Shown piece after piece: positions 23,682 through 32,600 of a stretch of 36,471 nucleotides of DNA. The notes beneath the pieces were generated by a model. The model had not been told where the DNA came from. It saw only the letters and a list, made by a program, of their open reading frames with translations, and searched no databases. The DNA lies in assembly GCA_900770025.1 (NCBI GenBank), contig CAAGIW010000085.1, positions 1 to 36,471 on the forward strand, in the 5' to 3' direction. Made by a program: the position numbers and the translations under genes. Positions within the stretch are counted from its first letter, which is position 1. Each line of letters starts with the position of its first letter. The stretch is from an uncultured Prevotella sp. (lineage in GTDB: Bacteria > Bacteroidota > Bacteroidia > Bacteroidales > Bacteroidaceae).

Positions 23682-24905
23682 CTATTTGGTGATGTGGAAC
23701 ACGAACTGCTTGTCGTATTCTCGGAGGATAGACATCGTCACTTCCTTCTTGCTGAGATTATATACTTCCGACCACTGGGTGAAGCCGGTGGACAGTTTGC
23801 TGTCGTAAGGACCCTGAGAAACAGCGTGCAGCAGGTCCATTCCCTGTGCAGGTGTCAGCTTGTAGTTGTTCTTCTGCAGGCATTGCCTCAGTATGTCGTA
23901 GCGGTTTTTGCCATGATGGGAATAGAAGCCGTTGGCAGTTTGTGCCATAGTGGGCGACACATAGAAGTTGGTGGTGCAGCGCAGGGTGTCGTTTCCTCTG
24001 AGCACCTCCATCTTGTTGGGGAACGCCAAGGTGTCGGGGTTGGTGTATTCCACGATGGCATAGTCGCCCGTGGCGTCGGCCATGAAGAAGTGATAGCTGG
24101 CCGTGGTGTCCTCGTCCATCCACATATTATACTTGCCCAGCATGGTCACGGCCTCGTTGACGGTGCTCACCTTGTCGAGAAGCATACGCATGGCCACGGT
24201 GGTAAATATCTTTTTGTTGGCTGCATTCTCCTTCTGTCGGGTGGGTTTGCCGTCGAGTTTCAGCACGCTCACTGCAAATCCGTCTTCGTTGATGCCGTCG
24301 AGCATCAGGTAGGGCAGTGCCATCAGCATGGAGAGATCGGACACGCCATCGGTGAAGAAGCCGCTCTTGTAGCCCACAAACTGTCCGTCAACAAACGAAA
24401 CAGACTTCTTTCCGCCTGCCGGAGCGGTGTGAACGGCAATCAGGGGAATCATGATGCGCTCGTTGGTTTTCTTGTCGATGTGGTTGAAGTCAAAGTTTCT
24501 GCCCATCAGGAAATCGCCCGACGAGGCATCAGGACAGGCAAAGGCGCTGCATCCTGCATTGTAGGCAAGCTGCACACCCTTGGACCCTGGGATGGTGTCC
24601 ATCAGATAGCGGGCCACAAAAGCCTGCAGACTGGCCGTGCTATAGATGCCGAAATTCAGGGCATCCTCCAACCTGTAATCCTCGGTATAGTTCATCTCAT
24701 AGATGCGTCCGCCATTGCCTTCAAGGTCCACCAAGGAGCGTACCATCGCAATCTTGTTCTGGTCTGTAAGCATGGATGTACCGTTCTTTTTCTCGGAAGC
24801 AGGAGCCGGGTCGTCACTGCTGCAGGCTGCCAGCATCACCGTGAGCGACACAACGCTGAGGAACAATACTCTTAGGGGTTTGGTTACTTCCATCATCTTC
24901 ATCAT
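23682..24905 (-). CDS. Ntn-hydrolase lipoprotein, choloylglycine hydrolase/C45-like amidase
   Basis: A 407-residue lipoprotein (lipobox MLAAC, C28) of the linear amide C-N hydrolase group. The putative autocatalytic N-terminal nucleophile is C119 in NAGCSAFA, followed 17 residues later by GRNFDF, the spacing of acid ceramidase and choloylglycine hydrolase relatives. A propeptide of about 90 residues lies between lipid anchor and nucleophile. NEDGFAVSVLKL and SYHFFMADATGDYAIVEY are also typical of the fold. The substrate is unknown: bile-salt, N-acyl amino acid and beta-lactam acyl chains are all handled by relatives. The start at 24905 could instead be one of the next Met codons (4 or 5). Confidence 0.85.
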   Translation of the reverse strand: MMKMMEVTKPLRVLFLSVVSLTVMLAACSSDDPAPASEKKNGTSMLTDQNKIAMVRSLVDLEGNGGRIYEMNYTEDYRLEDALNFGIYSTASLQAFVARYLMDTIPGSKGVQLAYNAGCSAFACPDASSGDFLMGRNFDFNHIDKKTNERIMIPLIAVHTAPAGGKKSVSFVDGQFVGYKSGFFTDGVSDLSMLMALPYLMLDGINEDGFAVSVLKLDGKPTRQKENAANKKIFTTVAMRMLLDKVSTVNEAVTMLGKYNMWMDEDTTASYHFFMADATGDYAIVEYTNPDTLAFPNKMEVLRGNDTLRCTTNFYVSPTMAQTANGFYSHHGKNRYDILRQCLQKNNYKLTPAQGMDLLHAVSQGPYDSKLSTGFTQWSEVYNLSKKEVTMSILREYDKQFVFHITK

Positions 24906-24952
24906 TGTAGCTTTAATTCTTTTATATTTTTTAGTTGTGAATATGCGTAAAC

Positions 24953-24986
24953 AGCATCAAATTATATGGAGATAGCATCAAATTAT
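24953..24986. promoter_or_regulatory. Direct repeat AGCATCAAATTAT, two copies 21 bp apart
   Basis: Identical 13-base copies at 24953-24965 and 24974-24986 lie between the -7 element at 24999-24992 and the start codon of the Ntn-hydrolase gene, in its leader. Spacing near two helical turns would suit a dimeric regulator. Confidence 0.5.
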
Positions 24987-24991
24987 CATCG

Positions 24992-24999
24992 CAAATGTA
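24992..24999 (-). promoter_or_regulatory. Probable Ntn-hydrolase promoter -7 element
   Basis: TACATTTG on the minus strand fits TAnnTTTG; it is 86 bases before the start codon. Confidence 0.4.
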
Positions 25000-25145
25000 A
25001 CAAACTTTCTTAAATTACGGCACATACACCATGCCTTTGCACCCACTTTTTGATGATACGTCAACATTTTTTGTGGAATAGACAACAAAAATGGTATGCG
25101 CAAACAGCAATTTGCTGCTTGCACATAGCGTTGAATGTGCACTGC

Positions 25146-26261
25146 TCACTGCAACTTGTCTTTCCGCCATCGTGCCGGCGAGCAGCCCTCTTTTTCGCTG
25201 AAGGTTCTGGAGAAATGACTGACTGAAAGAAAACCTATGGTGTCGGATATTTCCTGGATGCGCCGCTCGGGATGCTCTTCCATCAGGCGCTTGGCATACT
25301 CGATGCGCAAGTCGGAAATCCAATCACGGAAAGTTTTCTGATATACATTATTAATATATTGGGAAAGATAGGTGCGGTTGGTGCCAAGCTGTGCCGACAA
25401 ATCGTACAAGGTGACGCCTGGCCGCAGGTAGCCTTCCTTGTTTTTCCACTCTTCTATGCGCTGCACCATGTCGGGATTGAACGCGGGCTGGTTCTCCCCT
25501 TCGCTATAAGTTGCGCCCACATCGCCTTCCTCCATCCCTAAGTCTTCCATAAAGGCGGTCTCCACCTTTTCATAAAACAGCAGATAGTTCTGATAACAGC
25601 AATAGAGATAGATGTAGAATGGCACGGAAGACAGAATCCAGAGAAACACATACTCGTCGGGCAGGAAGGTGAGAAGGGCGCATCCCACACCGAAGCACAC
25701 GGCCCAATAGGTGAAGACAGACAGCCAACGGATATAGGCACCAATGTCATCTGAATGGGTGTTCTGAAATATCCTGATGGCACTGGCATAGGTGCGGAGG
25801 AGACGAACAGAGAGAAACAGACCATAGGCCACCAACCATGCCGCCAACAAGGCTATCATCCACACCTGCACAGACCGGCCTGACAGCAGTAGGGCGGCCA
25901 CACACGACAGGGCGGAAAAGGCAATCCACATCAGCACATGGCACACAAACCGACGACGGGTGACGTAAGTACGGTCGAGCAAAGTCATCATGGCTGCGCC
26001 AAACAGCCAATAGCAGAGGAAGTAAGTGGCCATGTTCATCAGTATCGTGGCACGCACGTCGGTCGTTCTGATGGCAAAGAAGAGATGCACGGAATAGTTG
26101 GCCACAAGCACAAGCAGCGCCGTTCCCATCAACCGGCGTGACAAAAGGAAGTTGGAATAGATCCTCTTCTCGGGCACACGGGCCAACAACATGTGGCATC
26201 CGAAGAACAACATCAGCGGAATGGCAACATACAGGGAGTAGCTATACAACGATTGATCCAT
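25146..26261 (-). CDS. Membrane-bound AraC-family transcription regulator
   Basis: A 371-residue protein. The first about 235 residues are strongly hydrophobic with roughly seven predicted membrane helices (for example YVAIPLMLFFGCHMLL, MGTALLVLVANYSVHLFF, MIALLAAWLVAYGLFLSVRL). A linker rich in acidic residues leads to an AraC-type DNA-binding domain at about 280-368: LYDLSAQLGTNRTYLSQYIN and IQEISDTIGFLSVSHFSRTF are the two helix-turn-helix units. It should sense a membrane or envelope signal and bind DNA while tethered. Neighbouring candidate targets are the Ntn-hydrolase gene (with 21-bp-spaced repeats) and its own leader palindrome. Confidence 0.9.
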   Translation of the reverse strand: MDQSLYSYSLYVAIPLMLFFGCHMLLARVPEKRIYSNFLLSRRLMGTALLVLVANYSVHLFFAIRTTDVRATILMNMATYFLCYWLFGAAMMTLLDRTYVTRRRFVCHVLMWIAFSALSCVAALLLSGRSVQVWMIALLAAWLVAYGLFLSVRLLRTYASAIRIFQNTHSDDIGAYIRWLSVFTYWAVCFGVGCALLTFLPDEYVFLWILSSVPFYIYLYCCYQNYLLFYEKVETAFMEDLGMEEGDVGATYSEGENQPAFNPDMVQRIEEWKNKEGYLRPGVTLYDLSAQLGTNRTYLSQYINNVYQKTFRDWISDLRIEYAKRLMEEHPERRIQEISDTIGFLSVSHFSRTFSEKEGCSPARWRKDKLQ

Positions 26262-26288
26262 ACGATTCTATATTCAATGGCCTACAGG

Positions 26289-26313
26289 AATAACGGGTTG
26301 CAAACCTGTTATT
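26289..26313. promoter_or_regulatory. Near-perfect palindrome in the AraC-type gene leader
   Basis: AATAACGGGTT-GC-AAACCTGTTATT pairs with one mismatch and lies between the -7 element (26338-26331) and the start codon at 26261. It may be an operator or an RNA hairpin. Confidence 0.45.
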
Positions 26314-26330
26314 GAGCGGTTCAGCCTCCG

Positions 26331-26338
26331 CAAAAATA
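26331..26338 (-). promoter_or_regulatory. Probable promoter -7 element of the AraC-type gene
   Basis: TATTTTTG on the minus strand matches TAnnTTTG, 70 bases before the start. Confidence 0.45.
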
Positions 26339-26476
26339 CACAATAAATCCCAAACTGCTACCATTTGTCACGCAGTTTGTTGATTTAACCCAAATCGACC
26401 GACTCGGGTGAATTGCCGTAACACTATGAAAACAAGGAGACATTTTGGGGGCCATAAAAAAGGCAAAACACTTCAA

Positions 26477-26564
26477 TTTCTAAAACTGCCAGTTTTGCAT
26501 TCCAAAAGTGGCAGTTTTGCATTCCAAAAGTGGCAGTTTTGCACTGCAAAAGTGGCAGTTTTGC
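26477..26564 (-). repeat. Array D: four 22-bp tandem units, inverted partner of array A
   Basis: Plus-strand units begin at 26477, 26499, 26521 and 26543 and contain CAAAAGTGGCAGTTTTG; on the minus strand this is CAAAACTGCCACTTTTG as in array A. The first unit is variant (TAAAACTGCCAGTTTTG). It lies about 100 bases downstream of the sprA stop. Confidence 0.95.
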
Positions 26565-26665
26565 AAAACGGTACTCAGATACCCTTTTTTCATCACTCGT
26601 TTTTTCCCATTCTCTCACCGTGGCGGCAGCATCCAAAAGGCCCATAGCAGCGGCCCTTGCAGCAG

Positions 26666-29600
26666 TTATCTGGTGAGCGAGAACTTCAGACTGAATCCAA
26701 AGTCGTGGGTGGTGGTGGGATAGGAACTGCTGGAGAGCAGCGGCGTGTTGGTCTGTCGGTCGTAGTAGGCACTCAGGGTGAGCAGCTTGGACAGCGTATA
26801 GTCTGCCATGAACGACATCTTGAAGGCGGTGTTGCCACTGCTTGCCGAACTGGTGATGGTGGCAATGTCTCTGGTGATGGCGGCCTGCTTGCGATAGGAT
26901 ATGTCGAGACGCATGTTCAGGTCGTGGTTCACGCCCGATGTGCCGCTGCGCTTGGTGGCAGTCTGGTTCTGCTGGTTGTTGTTCTTCTTGTTGCCCTTTC
27001 CGCTCTGTGCGCCGCGTATCTTGCGCGAGGCACCTGCCCCAAACAGGTTGAAGTTGCTGATCTTGTAGCCCAGACCTATCACCCAGTCCTTGCTCAGCGC
27101 CTCGTTGATCTGCACGCTGGTGGTGCTCAGGGTGAGCACACGGGTGGTGCGGTATTCCACCTTGCAGGTGAGATTGTTCTGCAATGTCACATCCACTCCG
27201 AGCAGGGGCGAGAAAGCTTCGTTGATGCTCACCGTGCTCACATTGTACATGCTGTTGGGGATGGGGTTGCCCGTGGTGGCCTCTTTGATGAAGCCCAAGC
27301 CGTTCATATACTCCTGCCACGTGCTGAACGAGGCATAACTGCCCACGGCAAACACGCTCTTGTAGCCGTGGTTGAGGTTGATGCTCTTGAAGTGGTCGCG
27401 CAGCCAGGGCAGTTTGCCCAGTCCGCTGTAGCGCACTGTCCAGTTGGGCAGCATACGCCGGAGCGAGGGGAAGATGTCGAGCACCGACGAACCGCCGGAG
27501 GAGGTATAGGCAGAAAGGAAGGCCGGAATCAGCACATCGGCACTATAGGCGTTCACCTGTCCGTACTGCGGATTATAGGTGGTGCCACTCAGGTTGACAC
27601 CATCGGCCAGCACGGTGCCTGCGGGATAGACGGCACCCTCGTAGCGTGCCTGCACCTTTTGGCGGAAGCCCTCGATGCTGTGGCAGAACTTCTCGAACGT
27701 GGCCGAATGATAACCGTTGTTGGCATCGCCCATGCCTTCGAGCGCACTGCCCAAACTCCATGTGGTCATGGTGAAACTGCCGCTGTGGGTGGTGGGCATT
27801 CCGGCATACATATATTGTATGCTGTGCGACTTGTTGGTGGTGCGACTGGCATTGAGGTCTATCTTCAGGTCGCGCACAGGCTCCAAAGTCATGCGTATCT
27901 GCAGGTCTTCTGCGGCGGTGGAGGTGGCAGGGGTGGCCACGCTGTCGGCGCACATCAGCCATCCGTTGTCGTAACTCTTCTGGATGTAGCTGTCATCAAT
28001 CAGACCGAAGGCAAAGTCAAGACCCGGCGACATCACGTCACCCGTGCGCTGTCCGAAGGCATCGCCCACGTTGGGCAGGAAGCCGGGCAGGGTCATGGCA
28101 TACTGGTTGCGGTAGGAGATGCTCACGTTGCGCACCATCATCAGGAAGCGTGCGGCATATTGTGCCGGACTGTACCACCACTGTTTTTCCAAAGGTTCCT
28201 TGGGTGTGATGCTCAACTTGATGCTCACCGAATCGCGGTTCTTGATGATTATCTTGTTGGCATCCACCACCTTGTATTTCACCTCATAGGCCTTTCCGTC
28301 TTGTGTGCGGGCACTCACAATCAGTCGTTTGCTCTTTTTGTTGTGCGCCACGGTGATGGTGGTGTCGGGCTTGAGGGTAATCTCCTTCTGGAACGTGTTC
28401 TTGTTTTTGGGCAGTTCCTTCTGCTCCTTCTCCAAGGTCTTGGCGTTCTTGCCGGCCAATTTGCTGTCCTGCAACAGCTTTTTGGCACGCGCATCCACTC
28501 CCTTCGGCTTGGCAGCCTTTTTGTTCGGCGTGTTCTTCACCGTGGATTTCTTGAAGCGGTCGTTGGTTTTCTTCAGGAAGGGGATGTTGTTATACAGCGT
28601 CTCCATGTTGAAGGTGCCGTTGATATTGAGTGTGCGGTGGGTGGTGATGGTATTGCCCAGTGTGGAGCCATCGCTCAACTCGGTGCCGCGCACCCACGAA
28701 TAGTTGGCGGTGTAGTTGGCATCTCCGTTCACCCAGTTGAAGATAGGCAACTTGTTGAGGGGGAACTTGTAAGAGGCGTTGAAGGTTTGCTGATAGTCCA
28801 ACGGCGTACCGAGGTTGCGGATGCTGTGCCATACGGAGTCTTTCCACACCTGATACTGCTCGGGATAGAGGTCCTTGTTCACCGGTCCGTCGGCCGTTTC
28901 TATCTCCGCATGGGTGGCCGACTGGAAGTCGAGGTGCAGGTTTTTGGTCAAATCCCAGCGCAGAGCGAACTCACGGTTCCACAGGAACTGCTGACTGAAC
29001 GAAAGGGGCAGCGTGCTCTCTCCCACTCCACTCTGCAGCGTTTCCATGTCGCGCTCCTGCAATTCGTAATAGCTTCGGGTTATCTCGCTGTTGAACGAGA
29101 TGTTCTGCGGCAGGTAGTTGAAGCCAATATCCTTCGGAAAGGCCAACCACTTGCTCTTGCCTTTGAGCTTCTTGAACGGTTCAAAGGTCTTATATACCGG
29201 ACTGTAGGTGTAGTTGAGCGAGCCCTTCCACTGGTCTTCCTTCTCATACACGGTGGTTTCTCCCGATGTGTAACGGTGGGAATGGCTGTAGCTGAACGAG
29301 AAGTTGGCAGGGTCATAAGGCATGGGATGGCGCTTGGTTTTGATGCCCACCCTCACATTGGACAGCGAGAAGTTGGTATTGGTGGTGCGGGTCACGACCA
29401 GCGATTCTATGCTGTCTTTCTCATGCTTGTCGGCAGCGGCATCCAATGCGTCAGACAATTCCATGTCGCTGTCTAACGGATTGTACTTAGGACGTGTCTC
29501 CTCCTTGGTGATGGAATAGTAGAGGGGGGCTGTCACCTGCGCCTTGTCGGGGAAGAACTTGCCCAGTTCCAGATTGGCAGTAAAGCTGTAGGTCTTGTAA

Positions 29601-32600
29601 TCATCCATGGAGCGCTGCGCCAATGATTCCTCCAATCCGCCGAATCCCTCGGTAACCATCTTGCCCGTAAGGTTGATGGTGCCGAAATCAGAGAGCTGCA
29701 TGTTCAGCGCACCGGTAGCGGCCCAACCACCCTTGTTATTGAACTCGCGCAGGCGCAGCTCGTTAACCCACACCTCACCCGACTTCTCCTGATTGGTAAG
29801 GTTGCGCACACCTATCATCATGGTCTTCACTTCTCCCAGCGTGGGATTGCCCATCACGGAGATGCGATGCGAGGGATTGTCGGCACTGTATTCCGAATAC
29901 TCCCGTGTATAGGTGGCACCGCCCACGGCCTTTGCCTTGTTTCGTGCCTTCTTGATAGAGGTAAAGGCAGTGAGATCGATGTCGAGCATGTTCTCTTGCG
30001 GCCACACCGACACACGGTCTTCCTGCGAATAGTGGCCCGCAGGGGTTATCTTCAGAGGAATCTCATATTCGTAGTAATTGCTCTTATAGTCACTTCCCAA
30101 ACGGATGAACACGGCCAACTGGTCGTTCTGCAGGTTGGTGGTGTTCTGCTGGAAGGCATTGGCATGAACAAACATCTGCAAGCGTTTGTACTGGCGCAGG
30201 TCCAGATTGGTTTTCTTATACACCGCCTTGGCCTCTCCTCTGCCCATGTTCTTCACAGTGAGACACATGGCCTGCTCGTTGCTTTCCACAAGTTGTGGCT
30301 GCGAGGGGTCGGTCACTCTGCTGATGCCCGGCGGCAACACGTAGTTCACAGGCTGCTTGTCGGTATATTCTTCGATGTTCACATTGCTCACCTCCATGGT
30401 GGCTGTACCAGCAGAAGTGGCCGAAAGTTCGTTGGTATAGGTGCGCCACTCGCCTCTCACCAAGTCCAAACTGCCGAAACGAAGCACGATGGGCTGCTCG
30501 AAATTGGTGAGGAACATGCGCATGAAGCGGATGGAACTGAAGTCGCTGATGGAGCCAACCTTGGTGCGGTGGGCATCGTTGATGGGGATGCGGAACTTGT
30601 ACCACTTCACCTTTTCGGTCTTTCCGTTGCGCAGGCGCGTACTGGTTTCGCGCACATCGGCAATGTAGTTGTTGCCCACATTGTTCTCGTTGAGGTCTTC
30701 AGGGCGTATGCTCACCTTGTACTCAAAGTAGCGTTCGTATTCGTTGAGGGTGAAGTCCTGGTTGATGTCCTCCACGTCTGGCGTGGTTTTATAAGAGGTA
30801 TCGTAACTCTCATTGTTGTTGTCGTTGTCGGGAGAGTTGCCCTGCGGATTGTTGATGCGCTTGTATCGCTCTAAGATAGTGGTCTGTGCCTGGTCGAAGT
30901 CAGAGCCGCGGTAGTAATGATAATCATCGTTGGCGGGGTCTATGCTCCACGCCTGACGTATGCTGTCGTTGGTGATGGTGGTCACAAAGTTATTGAAGGC
31001 AGCATAAGGCTCGAAACTTCTCTCCTCCTCGTCGTTCAGTCCGTTGAGTCCCACATCCTGCTTGGCTCTTGATCCCGATGTGGTGGCAAAGGCATAAGTC
31101 TGCGTGGCCTGCACCGGTATCTTGCCCCATTGGGTGGTGGTGAAGCTGCTGGTGCCATCCACAGGCATACCGCTCTCGTAGAACTTCTTGCCGTCGGGCA
31201 GCACATCCTCGCTCACCTCGCCCAGATTGACATACAGGTCGCCACCATAGGATGCCGCATTGGGCTGACTGTTAGTATAGATAAAGGGGTCGAGCAGCCA
31301 GAACTCCACATATTCTATATTGGCCGATTCAAAGTCGGTGGTCTCCAATTTGCGCATCATTCCGCCCCACTTGCTTCTCGGTGTGGTGAAATATCCGTTG
31401 GTGCCTATGTTGGTGGTGAAGTTATAAGGGCCACGTTCCGAGGGATAGTAGGCCATGTTGAGGATGCTCAGGGTGGATGTGGCGCCGTTGTAGGTGCTCT
31501 GGTCGCGGTTGGGATAGAGCTCGCTCACATACACTTCGCGCACATAGTGGTTGGACAACTGTTCCAAATCGCCCTTGATGTGCGCCGGAGTGAGCGAACT
31601 GCTCTGGTAGGTGAAGATGGGGTCGATGGTGTACCACGCCATCTGCGCACGGTTGTAGCCGGCCGTCAGCCCTGCCTTGTCGCTGTGTTCGGCAAACATG
31701 GAGGGCACGCTGGAGAGCACCCACGACTTGGGATCGATGACACTGATGCCGTTCTTGGTGTTCTCAAAGTCGTCGATATACGAGGCGTTGTCCTGCGTTC
31801 CGCTGGCCTGTCCGGCAACGAGCTGGGCAAACTCGCCCGTGAAGGATATCTGTGATGGCTTGGTAAGGTGCAGTCCCGGCAACAGGTCGAGCATGTTGGT
31901 GAGCCATTGACTCTCCTTCTTCCAGTTCAGATTCACTCCCCAAAGGAAGTTGTTGAGCGGTTCCGAGCCCATATTCACCTTAGAAGTCATGGGCTGTTCG
32001 TGCAGGTGCATAAAGGTACCGCCTATCTGGAACTCCTTGGAGAAGTCGTATTCCCAGTTCAGTCCCCACATGGTCTTGCGCTGCATACCATATTCGGTGT
32101 CGCTCTCCAAGCTCACATTGACAGAGGTACCTGCGTCGATGATGCTCTGGTTCAGGATGGTCACCTCGCCGGCAGAATAGTCCACGCTATAGTCAGAGCC
32201 CTCGGTGAGCACCACTCCGCCTGCAGTGACCACCACCGACCCCTGCGGCACGTTGTAGGCTCCCAAGGAAATCACGTTGGCGGCATGACCCTTGAACTGT
32301 CCCGAAAGGCGGTATTTATCTTTCTCTGCCACCTGCTTGGCGGCGGTGCGGGTGGTGTCGTAGAGCTCCTGAAACACGTATTTGTCTATCTTGTCGTCTG
32401 TCAATCCCCTGCTCTTCAGTGCATTCCTCATGCCCTCGCCAAAGGGTTCGGCGGTGGGAAAGAAGATTCGGCCGTTCTGCACGGTATAGCCTTCCACAAA
32501 GTCGAACTTGGCATCAGAGCGCACTTTGTTGTTGGCATCCAAACGGTCGCAGCCCATCACCTTGATAAGGGGCTCCTTGGCTGCACTGCCCGACGACGAA

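Noticed and set aside
26565..26590. Small hairpin GGTA-CTCAGA-TACC followed by T-run as sprA terminator
   Set aside because: Only four base pairs, and the T-run is on the strand opposite to sprA transcription.
26408..26647. Short repetitive peptide-coding frames across array D (and similar ones across arrays A and C)
   Set aside because: They arise from translating the 22-bp units in three frames; no start region or family support.
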